Below are positions 42,940 to 52,001 of a DNA stretch of 64,000 nt, one piece after another. This stretch comes from Marinobacter mobilis (GTDB lineage Bacteria; Pseudomonadota; Gammaproteobacteria; Pseudomonadales; Oleiphilaceae). How positions within the stretch are numbered: the first letter of the stretch is position 1; every line of letters begins with the position of its first letter. The notes under the pieces are model-generated. The model made no database searches, was not told where the DNA came from, and saw only the letters and a program-made list of their open reading frames with translations. The stretch covers positions 1-64,000 of the forward strand of contig NZ_FNNE01000010.1 of NCBI RefSeq assembly GCF_900106945.1, given 5' to 3'. Position numbers and translations under genes: made by a program.

Positions 42940-44517
42940 CTATTTGTTCAGATTGGTATTGAAGCGGGCAACCAGATCCTTCAGGCCAGCGGACATATCC
43001 CGCAACTGGTCACTGAACGATTTGGCGGATTCCGCTTTTTCGTTGCTGTGATCCGCCAGCTCAGCGATGTTGACCACCTGCTGGTTGATCTCCTCGGATA
43101 CCTGGCTTTGTTCCTCAAACGCCGCAGACATGCTGATAAAGCTGTCAGAGATTCGAGCGATGGAGGTCACGATATCCTGTAGCGACTGTTCGGCCGCACG
43201 TACCTTGTCCAGCCCCTGGCCGGCCATGGCTTCACCTTCTTTCGTCGCCTGCACCGCCTGGGCCACCTGGGCCTGGAAATCGCCGATGACTTCCTGGATG
43301 CTGATGGTGGACTCCCGGGTACGGGCCGCCAAAGAGCGCACTTCATCCGCCACCACCGCAAAGCCACGGCCCTGTTCTCCGGCCCGGGCAGCCTCAATGG
43401 CAGCGTTGAGCGCCAGCAGGTTGGTCTGATCGGCAATATCCGAGATCAGCCGGGTGGCTTCACCGATACTTTCCGTGGACTCCCCCAGACGGCTGATGGC
43501 ACTGCCAATCGCCCCCACACGGTCAACCAGCTGCTCGATCGCCTGCAATGCCTCGGCGCTGAGATGGCCGCCAGAGGCGGCGTGCTCGTTGGCTTCCTCG
43601 GCCACGCGGGCATTGTCGGTGACGGTTTCCGCCACTTCCTGGATCGACACCGTCATTTCATTGATCGCCGAGGCGGTCATGTCGGTCTCCGCCCTTTGCC
43701 GGGCAATCGCCTCGGCACCTTCGGAGATCAGGCGGTTGCTGTACTCGGCATTTTCCACCAGTTGCTCTGACTGATCCTCAATACGGGTCAGCGCCGTACT
43801 GATACGCGCGCCTTCACTGATCAGCATCATCGATAACTGGGCAAACAAACCGCTTTCGTCGGAATAGGTCCGCGCCACCAACGGATCTTTGAACGCATCC
43901 GGGCGGATGTCCAGCAGTCGCTTCAGCCGTGCGGTCATTGACCGCAACAACAGGCTGACTCCAATGACGTGTGCCCCCACCACCAACCCGATAGCCAGGG
44001 CCGGCTGTTCAAGTTCCAGGGCCAGCAGGGAGAGAATCAGCGAAACCAGGAACGGCCAGCCGGATTTCAGTACCGACCCCAGACGTCCGGTCAGGAACAT
44101 CAAACCTTTACCGCTGTTGATCTCCCGATACAGTCGTTCCGCCCGCTGAACCTCCTCCCGGCCTGGAGATACCCGTACCGATTCGTAGCCCACCGCCTGG
44201 CCGTTTTCCAGGATCGGCGTGACATAGGCGCTGACCCAGTAATGATCACCGTTCTTGGCGCGGTTCTTGACCACCCCCATCCACGGTTTGCCAGCAGAGA
44301 TGGTCTCCCACATAGCCTTGAACACGGGCGGCGGCATATCCGGATGACGAATGATGTTGTGGGCCTGCCCCACCAGCTCATCCCGGGTGAACCCACTGAT
44401 ATCGACAAAATCATCGTTGCAGTAGGTAATGACGCCTTTGAGGTTGGTCGTGGTGATCAGACGACTGCCCTCTTTCATCCGTACTTCTTGCTGGGTGACG
44501 GGTAAATTCTTACGCAT
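42940..44517 (-). CDS. Aer-like methyl-accepting chemotaxis protein with PAS domain
   Basis: 525 residues. The N-terminal PAS (about 12-125) has the Aer pattern [36 protein letters not shown] and [13 protein letters not shown]. Hydrophobic segments follow at about 150-195. The C-terminal signalling domain includes the hairpin tip [33 protein letters not shown]. It lacks a periplasmic domain, so it probably senses redox or energy state through an FAD-type PAS. The NSS transporter gene follows 17 bp downstream. Confidence 0.92.
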   Translation of the reverse strand: MRKNLPVTQQEVRMKEGSRLITTTNLKGVITYCNDDFVDISGFTRDELVGQAHNIIRHPDMPPPVFKAMWETISAGKPWMGVVKNRAKNGDHYWVSAYVTPILENGQAVGYESVRVSPGREEVQRAERLYREINSGKGLMFLTGRLGSVLKSGWPFLVSLILSLLALELEQPALAIGLVVGAHVIGVSLLLRSMTARLKRLLDIRPDAFKDPLVARTYSDESGLFAQLSMMLISEGARISTALTRIEDQSEQLVENAEYSNRLISEGAEAIARQRAETDMTASAINEMTVSIQEVAETVTDNARVAEEANEHAASGGHLSAEALQAIEQLVDRVGAIGSAISRLGESTESIGEATRLISDIADQTNLLALNAAIEAARAGEQGRGFAVVADEVRSLAARTRESTISIQEVIGDFQAQVAQAVQATKEGEAMAGQGLDKVRAAEQSLQDIVTSIARISDSFISMSAAFEEQSQVSEEINQQVVNIAELADHSNEKAESAKSFSDQLRDMSAGLKDLVARFNTNLNK

Positions 44518-44619
44518 GCTGTTTTTATCCCTGACAATGGATAAGCCGGAATTGCTGGGTTCCGGTTAGGGGAGATCAGTTTTCAGAAAGTGTAGCAAAG
44601 CGGAGCCAGAACCACTGTC

Positions 44620-44646
44620 AAACCGCGTAAACCGCGTAAACCGCGC
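44620..44646. repeat. Three tandem 9-bp repeats
   Basis: AAACCGCGT occurs three times head to tail (the last copy with C as final base), followed by GCGCGCC. It lies in the 173-bp gap upstream of the chemoreceptor gene. It could be a small iteron-like binding site or slippage-prone DNA. Confidence 0.5.
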
Positions 44647-44690
44647 GCGCCAGCTACCTTCGCACGTACTTTAACTATCGGCAGGAGCCA

Positions 44691-45554
44691 CTAGACCTGA
44701 AGGGCCCGATGCCGGTAACGGGCATTCAGCCACAAGGATAGCCCAATCACCCCGCCACCGACGGACAAACGTAGCAAATCTGCATCCCTGTTCCATATAA
44801 GGAGATTAACCAACAGACCCGCCGGTACCAGGGCATTGTTCATGACCGCCAGCGTACCGGCATCGACCTGGCAGGCGCCCCGGTTCCACAGGAAGAAACC
44901 CAGTCCGGACGCCACCAGTCCCAGCCAGGCCAGAATGCCCCATTGCAAAGCGGTTGCCGGCAGGCGCTCGCCATTCCCGAAGATCAGGTACGACGGTAAC
45001 GCCACCAGCAAGGCGCCGAGAAAGAAATAACCGAAGGTCCGGTACGCCGCAGCATGGCCGGCGTAGCGATGCATCAGGTGTTTGTAGCCGACCTGACCAG
45101 CAGCAAAGGTGACGTTGGCGAGCTGCAACAACAGGAAGCCCACCAGGAAATCCTCGCTGAGGCCATCGTAACGGATAATACCGGCACCAAGCGTCGCCAC
45201 CGCGGCGGCCAGCAGGGCAACCGGCGTAAACTGGCGGCGGAAAGCATCGTCGATCAGCGTCACATACAGCGGCGTGAAAATGGTAAACAGCAGGACTTCC
45301 GGAACCGTGAGGTAGGAGAAAGCACGATAGAGGCACAGGTAGGTCACACCGAACTGCAGGGCGCCCACTGCCAGGGTGCCAATCCGCAATCCGCCGGGAA
45401 TCCCCCGCCAGCGCAGCAGTGGCAGAAACACCAGTGCCCCCAGCAATACCCGGCTGAGCACGGCGAAATCGCTGTCGACCTGACCGGCCAGGAACTCGCC
45501 GATCAGGCTGAACGAGAACGCCCACAGTATCGTGACCAGCACCAGCAGGATCAT
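44691..45554 (-). CDS. EamA/DMT-family transporter
   Basis: 287 residues with ten hydrophobic segments arranged as two EamA repeats: ILLVLVTILWAFSFSLIGEFL at the start, and VGFLLLQLANVTFAAGQVGYKHLMHRY in the middle. Members of this drug/metabolite transporter superfamily export amino acids, metabolites or drugs. No substrate can be inferred. It follows folE on the same strand by about 28 bp and may be co-transcribed with it. Confidence 0.88.
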   Translation of the reverse strand: MILLVLVTILWAFSFSLIGEFLAGQVDSDFAVLSRVLLGALVFLPLLRWRGIPGGLRIGTLAVGALQFGVTYLCLYRAFSYLTVPEVLLFTIFTPLYVTLIDDAFRRQFTPVALLAAAVATLGAGIIRYDGLSEDFLVGFLLLQLANVTFAAGQVGYKHLMHRYAGHAAAYRTFGYFFLGALLVALPSYLIFGNGERLPATALQWGILAWLGLVASGLGFFLWNRGACQVDAGTLAVMNNALVPAGLLVNLLIWNRDADLLRLSVGGGVIGLSLWLNARYRHRALQV

Positions 45555-45582
45555 GCCGTTTTACCCCTGGAGAATGGCCGCC

Positions 45583-46224
45583 TCAGCCCGCGAGAAATTC
45601 CCGCCGCCGGTTCTGGTCGGAACTGAACGCTCCGCCTAGCGCGACGGTCTCGGTGGCAGAACCGCCATCCATCACCCCACGGGCCTTGACGCAGTAGTGA
45701 GTGGCGTCGATCTGGACGGCCACATCCTCAACCCCCAGCAGGGTTTGCAGGGCAACGAGAATCTGATGGGTCAGGCGTTCCTGGACCTGGGGCCGTTGCG
45801 CGAAGAAACGCACAATGCGATTGATCTTGGACAGGCCGATCACCCGGTCGCCGGGAATGTAGGCCACCCGGGCCTTACCATCAATGGTGACAAAGTGGTG
45901 TTCACAGGTGCTCAGCACCTCGATATCGCGGATGCGGATCATGTCATCCACACCCATTTTGTTTTCAATCTGGGAGATTTTGGGAAAGTGCCGGTAGTCC
46001 AGACCAGAGAAGACTTCGTCCACGTACATGCGGGCGATGCGGGCCGGTGTATCCGCCAGGCTGTCGTCGTTGAGGTCGAGCCCCAGGGTGGCCACCACCT
46101 GAGCCATAAGATCTCTGATGCGCTCCACTTTCTGGTCTCGGTCGAGCACATTCTCTTTCAGCGGTGTTTCCAGTCCACGCTCAATCAGGGCGGCCTGTAC
46201 GGCCAGGGCTTCAGGGCTCAGCAT
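45583..46224 (-). CDS. folE: GTP cyclohydrolase I FolE
   Basis: 213 residues. Conserved motifs are [20 protein letters not shown], the zinc Cys and His in [35 protein letters not shown], and a second zinc Cys in [24 protein letters not shown]. It converts GTP to 7,8-dihydroneopterin triphosphate, the first step to tetrahydrofolate and related pterins. It is divergent from the MATE gene and is followed by the EamA transporter. Confidence 0.95.
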   Translation of the reverse strand: MLSPEALAVQAALIERGLETPLKENVLDRDQKVERIRDLMAQVVATLGLDLNDDSLADTPARIARMYVDEVFSGLDYRHFPKISQIENKMGVDDMIRIRDIEVLSTCEHHFVTIDGKARVAYIPGDRVIGLSKINRIVRFFAQRPQVQERLTHQILVALQTLLGVEDVAVQIDATHYCVKARGVMDGGSATETVALGGAFSSDQNRRREFLAG

Positions 46225-46416
46225 GTTGACTTCCGGTAATGACTACGTGATCTGGCACGGTCTGATCGGGGCGACCTGCGCCAATGTCAGATTGATGTCA
46301 GAACGGTGACAGACCGGGTATTATCCACAAGCATCTTCCCTTATGCACGTATGTATCCACCACAGGTTACCATTCCTGCTGTTTTTCAACCCCTTGAGTC
46401 AAACGGAACGGACACA

Positions 46417-47835
46417 GTGCACACCCTGGACGAGAACCATCAGCCCATTCCCGAGGCCCGTCAGCCCCTGCTGCAACGGACCCTCAGCGAGTGGAAAACC
46501 CTGTCGTTGCTGGGTGCGCCGATCCTGATTGCACAGCTGGCGCAGATGGCCAACGGCGTTATCGACACCGTGATGGCCGGCCACGCCAGCGCCGAGGACC
46601 TGGCCGCGGTCGGCATCGGCAGCAGCCTGTGGATGCCGCTATTTCTGATGTTCATGGGGCTACTGCAGGCCATGCAGCCGATCATCTCCGGCTACCGCGG
46701 CAGTGGTGAGCTGGATCGCATCATGCCGGTTACCTGGCAGGGGCTGTACATCGCCGCCGGCGCCGCCGTGATCATGATCACGCTACTCACCCAGGTCCAC
46801 CCGGTACTGGCATTGCTGGAAATGGACAGCCATACCGCAGGCATCACTCAGGGCTATCTCAATGCCTTTTCCTGGGGCGTTCCGGCGCTGCTGCTGATGA
46901 CCGCCCTGCGGGGTCTGACCGACGGCCTCGGCCACACCCAGGTGATCATGGCGTTTTCGGTACTCAGCACCCTGCTCAACCTGCCGCTCAACTACATCTT
47001 CATCTATGGCAAGCTGGGGTTACCTGCGATGGGCGGCGTCGGTTGCGGCTGGGCCACCTCGCTGTCCAACGGCGTCGCCGCCATCGCCCTGCTGATCTAC
47101 CTCAACCGCAGCACGAGCTATCGCCGTTTTCATCTGATTGCCGACTGGTGCCGCCCGCACTTGGCCGATATCGGCTACATCCTCAGGATCGGAGTGCCCA
47201 TCGGCTTCACCATCTTTGTCGAAGCCAGCATGTTCTCGGTGATTGCCCTGTTTCTGACGCCGCAGGGAGCGGTGGTGGTGGCTGGCCACCAGATTGCTCT
47301 CAATGTGGTCTCGCTGCTGTTTATGCTGCCCCTCAGCCTGGGGCTGGCGTTGACCCTGCGGGTGAGTTTCCTGCTCGGCGCCGGTGCTCCGGACACCGCC
47401 CGGCTGATTTCCCGCAGCTCGCTGATCCTGGCCATCGCTGTGGCGTTGGTCTACGCAACCCTGCTGGTTCTCAATTCGGAAGCCATTGCCCGCCTGTATA
47501 CCAGCGACAGCAAGGTCCAGGCGGTCAGCGTCAGCCTGCTCACCTTCGCCGCCCTGTTCCAGATTGCCGATGTCATCCAGGTCACCTGCATCAGTGCCTT
47601 GCGGGGTTACAAGGACACCCGCATACCGATGCTGATTATGCTGTTTTCATTCTGGGGACTGGGATTACCCTTAGGCTATGTGCTGACCTTCACCCACTGG
47701 CTCACCCCCGCCATGGGCGCGGCCGGCTTCTGGGTCGGGCTGACCAGTGGCCTGGCATCGGCCAGCATTCTGCTTGGCATCCGGCTGTTTTTCTTTGCCC
47801 CTCAACCCACGGCTTCTGCCAGTGCGTCAGCGTAG
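46417..47835 (+). CDS. MATE-family multidrug efflux transporter (NorM type)
   Basis: 472 residues from the GTG at 46417 with a GGA at suitable distance. The open frame extends to 46306 but the additional N-terminus is not membrane-like. Twelve membrane segments and NorM landmarks are present: LSLLGAPILIAQLAQMANGVIDTVMAGHASAEDLAAVGIG, and GLTDGLGHTQVIMAF. It exports cationic drugs using sodium or proton gradients. The last 34 bp overlap the convergent GGDEF gene. A perfect DnaA-box 9-mer lies upstream at 46321-46329, probably by chance. Confidence 0.92.
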   Translation: MHTLDENHQPIPEARQPLLQRTLSEWKTLSLLGAPILIAQLAQMANGVIDTVMAGHASAEDLAAVGIGSSLWMPLFLMFMGLLQAMQPIISGYRGSGELDRIMPVTWQGLYIAAGAAVIMITLLTQVHPVLALLEMDSHTAGITQGYLNAFSWGVPALLLMTALRGLTDGLGHTQVIMAFSVLSTLLNLPLNYIFIYGKLGLPAMGGVGCGWATSLSNGVAAIALLIYLNRSTSYRRFHLIADWCRPHLADIGYILRIGVPIGFTIFVEASMFSVIALFLTPQGAVVVAGHQIALNVVSLLFMLPLSLGLALTLRVSFLLGAGAPDTARLISRSSLILAIAVALVYATLLVLNSEAIARLYTSDSKVQAVSVSLLTFAALFQIADVIQVTCISALRGYKDTRIPMLIMLFSFWGLGLPLGYVLTFTHWLTPAMGAAGFWVGLTSGLASASILLGIRLFFFAPQPTASASASA

Positions 47836-48800
47836 ATAATGCAGTCACGGCCATTGGACTTGGCTTGGTAGAGGGCCTCATCGGCCCGTGCCATCCAGTG
47901 GTCGGCATCCTCGCCCTCCTGCAGCAGGGCAATACCCAGCGACGCGGTCACCGGGCAGCCGGCGGGGCTTTTCAGTGACCGCCGCAAACTCCGCTGAAGG
48001 TTCGCCATGACCACCTCGAGGCCATTGTGGTCAACACCCGGCATCAGCAGCACGAACTCCTCGCCACCAAACCGAAACAGCTGGTCCGACTTGCGGATAT
48101 GGGTAATCAGCACATCCACAAAGGCGATCAGGATCTGATCCCCGACACTGTGGCCAAAGTCATCGTTGATGCGCTTGAAATGGTCGAGGTCCAGCACCAC
48201 CAGGGCGTAGGATGCGCCATTACGCTGCTTCGCCAGGACCGCCGCGGCCAGCTCCTGATCCATGGAGCGGCGGTTATGCACCCCGGTCAGCGGATCCATT
48301 GTCGCCAGATGCTCCAACCGCTCCCGCTGGCTGTCATTGCGCAGGGCGAAAACATAGGCACAACAACTGACCACCACCGCCGTCGTCACGAATGACCACA
48401 TCTGCTCCTGGGAAGAAAACGCCACACCCTGGACCATCAGGAACGCCAACGCACCGAGGTTGACCAGCACCGCCACCAATGCCGATGTCAGGAAAAAGTT
48501 GGTGATCAGTGAGGGAAACAGCCAGAACAGGCCAACCTCACCCAACAGGGTGGCGACGGTGACGCCCCCTCCGCCAGCGACCAGAGCCAGCACGAAGCCT
48601 GCACGGTCGGTGTCGCCACTACGCCAGGCATACACCACCGCCACACAAATACTCAGCAGGATGCCCGAATCGGCGATGCCCGCAGAGACATTGCCCTGCC
48701 AGAAGCGGTAAACGGCAAACGGAGTGATTCCCAGCACGGCGCTGGCGCCGAGGAGGGTAATGATGGAAAGACGAAAGTTATGACGTAGTCGGTAATACAT
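47802..48800 (-). CDS. Membrane diguanylate cyclase (GGEEF)
   Basis: 332 residues. The N-terminal half (about 10-150) has five to six hydrophobic segments resembling a MASE-type sensor. The GGDEF domain has MDPLTGVHNRRSMDQELAAAV, the active site RFGGEEFVLLM, and the I-site RKSD five residues before it. It should be an active, feedback-inhibited c-di-GMP synthase. It is convergent with the MATE gene, and their coding ends overlap by 34 bp. Confidence 0.9.
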   Translation of the reverse strand: MYYRLRHNFRLSIITLLGASAVLGITPFAVYRFWQGNVSAGIADSGILLSICVAVVYAWRSGDTDRAGFVLALVAGGGGVTVATLLGEVGLFWLFPSLITNFFLTSALVAVLVNLGALAFLMVQGVAFSSQEQMWSFVTTAVVVSCCAYVFALRNDSQRERLEHLATMDPLTGVHNRRSMDQELAAAVLAKQRNGASYALVVLDLDHFKRINDDFGHSVGDQILIAFVDVLITHIRKSDQLFRFGGEEFVLLMPGVDHNGLEVVMANLQRSLRRSLKSPAGCPVTASLGIALLQEGEDADHWMARADEALYQAKSNGRDCIIYADALAEAVG

Positions 48801-49145
48801 ACCGGAGCATCCATTCTTATTATTTGTTTGGCGGTCAATGACTTAGGCCCACCAACTCCTCGGCAGGCCAGGCCCCGGATGCAACCTGTCATCGCAGGGC
48901 AGCTTCGGGCGTAATGTCGTAGCTTAGCTCAAATACCCGCCGAAAAAGCTGCCTGCACCACAAAATGACACTTTATTCAGAGTTCACCATTGAAGGGTTG
49001 CCTTGCCCCTATCTGGAGCCGGTCTGATCGGGTAAAGTAACCGCCATACCCACCCGGGACAAAGGCACCCCGCCCGCTGTCGCGGTTCGTTAGGGAAAAC
49101 TATAATAAGTGTCATCAACTGGCGGGAATTTCACACAATCAGACT
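48801..49145. other. Divergent promoter region between two c-di-GMP genes
   Basis: 345 bp between the GGDEF gene (minus) and the HD-GYP gene (plus). A perfect TATAAT stands at 49101-49106, 40 bp before the HD-GYP ATG, with only a weak -35 candidate upstream. An imperfect inverted repeat is built from GCAGGGCAGCTTCGGGCG (about 48894-48911) and CGCCGAAAAAGCTGCCTGC. No gene is seen. Confidence 0.45.
49101..49106 (+). promoter_or_regulatory. Perfect -10 element (TATAAT) for HD-GYP gene
   Basis: TATAAT within AACTATAATAAGTG, 40 bp upstream of the start codon at 49146. A sigma-70 promoter is likely, though no good -35 hexamer precedes it at 17 bp, so it may need an activator. Confidence 0.5.
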
Positions 49146-50276
49146 ATGTCCTTGCCTAACCTTGTCCGTGTAGCACCGGGAGCACTTGTTGTCGGCAAAC
49201 CTCTCCCCTGGACCGTCTTCGATTCCGAAGGCAAGGTCCTGTTGCGGCAGGGCTATGTAATCCAGACAGAATCCCAGCTCGAACAGCTGTTCGAGCGCGG
49301 CCTGTTTGAGCCCCGCAAACGGGACCGGAAAGAAGAGCCGGAAGCGTTTGACGACTCCCGCGCACGCAACCCGTTTACCGATTACCCGACCCTGCTGCGA
49401 ACCCTCGAAACCACCCTGGCCGCCATTACCAGCCAGGAAGACAGTGCCCTCAAGCGCCTGCTCGGCCTGAGTCGGCTGGTGGAGCGAATCTGTCGTGAGG
49501 CCCCCGACCCCTGTCTGGCCCTCGTGCATTTGTACTCCGTCGAGCCCACCGCGTACGAGCAAACCCTGTTCTACGCCATCATCTGCCACTTTGTGGCCAC
49601 CGAAATGGGGCTTGATGAACGACGAATCTCGGTGCTGGTTGCCGCCGCACTGACCGCCAATATTGCGCTGCTGAGATTCCTCGACAAGCTCAACGCCTCT
49701 CCCCGCAGCCTGTCGGAGGAGCAGCGCAACGTGATCCACCTCCACCCCCAGCGGAGCGTGGAAGCACTGAAGAAGGCCGGTATCAACAACGGGCTGCTGC
49801 TGGACATCATCCTCCAGCATCATGAGCGCAGTGATGGCAGCGGCTACCCGAACGGTCTCGCCGGCGTGGACATACTGCCGGAGGCGCAGGTGCTGTCCTA
49901 CGCGGAGCACTACATTGCGATGATCACCCGCCGCGCCTACCGTGATCGTCGCAGTGTCAGCGATGCCCAGAAGGCGATTCTGGAGCAGTCCAGGAGAGAT
50001 GCCCGGCCACACATCGGCAAGGCACTGCTGGACGCCCTCACGCCGTACCCGCCCGGGTGTCTGGTGCGGCTCGCCAACAATGAGGTGGCCGTGGTCACCC
50101 GCCGGCCGGTGCGCCTGACTGGTCCGTTTGTCCAGGCCATCATCGGCGCCAAGGGCGACCGCTACCCTGGCAGCTTCCAGCGCGACTGCAGCGAACTGGA
50201 GTTCAACATTCGTGCGGTCGAAATGCCGGAGATCATGCCGTCGATGGATTTCGGACTATTGTGGGGATTTCAATGA
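49146..50276 (+). CDS. Degenerate HD-GYP domain protein
   Basis: 376 residues. The N-terminal segment (about 8-50, VGKPLPWTVFDSEGKVLLRQGYVIQ) resembles the DUF3391-like lead domain of HD-GYP proteins. The GYP part is intact (LQHHERSDGSGYPNGLAG, about 222-239), as is the HP motif (IHLHPQRS). The metal-binding HD pair, normally LHDIGK, reads LTANIAL here. c-di-GMP hydrolysis is therefore doubtful, and a c-di-GMP receptor or pseudo-enzyme is a reasonable inference. It sits back to back with a GGDEF cyclase gene. Confidence 0.82.
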   Translation: MSLPNLVRVAPGALVVGKPLPWTVFDSEGKVLLRQGYVIQTESQLEQLFERGLFEPRKRDRKEEPEAFDDSRARNPFTDYPTLLRTLETTLAAITSQEDSALKRLLGLSRLVERICREAPDPCLALVHLYSVEPTAYEQTLFYAIICHFVATEMGLDERRISVLVAAALTANIALLRFLDKLNASPRSLSEEQRNVIHLHPQRSVEALKKAGINNGLLLDIILQHHERSDGSGYPNGLAGVDILPEAQVLSYAEHYIAMITRRAYRDRRSVSDAQKAILEQSRRDARPHIGKALLDALTPYPPGCLVRLANNEVAVVTRRPVRLTGPFVQAIIGAKGDRYPGSFQRDCSELEFNIRAVEMPEIMPSMDFGLLWGFQ

Positions 50277-50367
50277 AGCAGGCGGCCCCGCTGGAGGCGC
50301 CGGCGCACCCGGTAACCGGTTAGTGAGACGGCGTGCCAGCGGCGGAGCAACCCCCGGCCTATAGGGC

Positions 50368-50802
50368 CTACTCTGCCTCAGCGTAGCGCGGCAGCTCCAC
50401 ACCACAGCCGGAGCTGGCCAACTGCTTGAGGATAGCGGTACGGGTCACGATCCCAACCAGACGATCATGATCAACCACCGGATACACCTTGGGCTTGCCG
50501 GCCCCGAGGTTCTGGGCCAGATCCACCACGGCCATTTCAGGGCTGACGGTCACCGGCGTGCGGTACATCACGTCATCCACAATCGGATCCCCTTCACAGT
50601 GATAGGTGCTGACCAACAGGGCATGAATACAGTCCTGCTCGGAAACAAACCCGAGCACCTTGCGATGGTCATCCACCACCGGCAGACCACTGACATGATT
50701 GCTGAGCAGCACCTTGACCACTGCCGTCAGCGGCGCCCCGCAGCGGATAGGCTCGATATGGTTCCACATCACGTCCGATACTTTCAGTGAGCGCATGGTC
50801 AT
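50368..50802 (-). CDS. Two-CBS-domain protein
   Basis: 144 residues made almost only of two CBS motifs (SDVMWNHIEPIRCGAPLTAVVKVLLSNHVSGLPVVDDHRKVLGFVSEQD, then VDDVMYRTPVTVSPEMAVVDLAQ...VYPVVDHDRLVGIVTRTAILKQL). CBS pairs bind adenosyl nucleotides and regulate partner proteins. A strong AGGAGG precedes the two possible ATGs (50802 and 50796). The partner is unknown. Confidence 0.9.
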   Translation of the reverse strand: MTMRSLKVSDVMWNHIEPIRCGAPLTAVVKVLLSNHVSGLPVVDDHRKVLGFVSEQDCIHALLVSTYHCEGDPIVDDVMYRTPVTVSPEMAVVDLAQNLGAGKPKVYPVVDHDRLVGIVTRTAILKQLASSGCGVELPRYAEAE

Positions 50803-50905
50803 GAACCTCCTGTAACGCCACTCCGGCTCTTCGCTGTGCGGGAGTCAAAATGGCCGGTGTCTTTCTTTAAACATAGGCAAAAGCCGGCAAAACAGAAAGC
50901 CGGAT

Positions 50906-51820
50906 TTAAATCAGCGATGCCTTGGCCTCCGCCATTTCCAGACCCAGTTCGGCGAACCGGGGCAACAAGGGCTCTGGCAGGTCGTGCCCCATACCCTTGA
51001 TCAGCTCAAGACGGGCGTGAGGGAGCAAATAGGCAAGCTGGCGGGCGGCCTGCGGGCGCACCAGGGGATCGTCGGTGCCATGCACAATCGTCGTAGGCAA
51101 GGTAATGCGGCGGGTCAGCGTCGACAGACTGCCGGTGGCCAGGATCGCCCGGGTTTGCCGCAGAATACCGGCCGGGTGATAGCTACGCCGGAACTCATTG
51201 GCGATGCGCTCGCGGATCCGCCCCTCATCGGCCGGGTAGCCGGGGCTCTGGATGGCCCGCCAGAAATCGGCACCGCGCTCCACCACCGAGGCCTCATCGT
51301 GGCCTTTGGGCCCCATACCCGCCAATCGTACGATCAACTGAGGCTTCGGCATTGGCAGACGCGGGCTGTTGGTCGACGTCATGATCAACAGCAGCGACCG
51401 CACCTGCCGCGGCCAGGTGGACGCAACCAGCTGGGCGATCATGCCGCCCATGGAAACCCCCACCAGATGGGCGCTCTCCAACCCCATCGCCTTCATCAGC
51501 CCACGAACGTCGGCGGCCATGTCATACAGGGAATAGGGACCGTCGACAGTCAGGCCAAGGCGATGACGGGCCATGACCGTCAGCGGATGGCCCTGTAACC
51601 GCTCCTGAAGATGGCTGGACAAACCGATGTCGCGGTTATCAAACCGGATCACCCGGTAACCTTCGCGGGCGTAGGCATCCAGCAATGCCTCCGGCCACAG
51701 GGTCATCTGCGCGCCAAGCCCCATGATAAAAATCACCGGCTCACCCTGGGGATCACCACGGGTTTCAACGCAGAACGACAGACCATTGGCGGTAACGGTG
51801 GAAATCTGCGGGGCAGTCAT
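50906..51820 (-). CDS. Alpha/beta hydrolase
   Basis: 304 residues. The oxyanion and nucleophile elements are IFIMGLGAQMTLW and VGVSMGGMIAQLVA (Ser near residue 122). The acid lies in VHGTDDPLV and the His in IKGMGHDLPEPL. It resembles soluble esterases, lipases or C-C hydrolases of the AB_hydrolase_1 fold. Nothing in the context specifies a substrate. Confidence 0.88.
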   Translation of the reverse strand: MTAPQISTVTANGLSFCVETRGDPQGEPVIFIMGLGAQMTLWPEALLDAYAREGYRVIRFDNRDIGLSSHLQERLQGHPLTVMARHRLGLTVDGPYSLYDMAADVRGLMKAMGLESAHLVGVSMGGMIAQLVASTWPRQVRSLLLIMTSTNSPRLPMPKPQLIVRLAGMGPKGHDEASVVERGADFWRAIQSPGYPADEGRIRERIANEFRRSYHPAGILRQTRAILATGSLSTLTRRITLPTTIVHGTDDPLVRPQAARQLAYLLPHARLELIKGMGHDLPEPLLPRFAELGLEMAEAKASLI

Positions 51821-52001
51821 GGCACCTCTCTTTCAGGTTGCTGTCAGGTCATCCACTCAGCTTACGCCGATCGCCGAATAATCCAATCACTGTTCTGCCC
51901 AGTCTCGCGTCACATTGGCAAACCGCGGTGTACAAACGACTTTTTGCTCCTAGACTCTAAAGTGTCTCAACCCTGAATCCACGTTCCCTTGGGAGGATGC
52001 C

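Noticed and set aside
49020..49110. Possible c-di-GMP (GEMM) riboswitch before the HD-GYP gene
   Set aside because: A GGGACAAAGGC stretch is faintly similar, but the conserved GCACAGGGCAAACC part and paired helices are missing.
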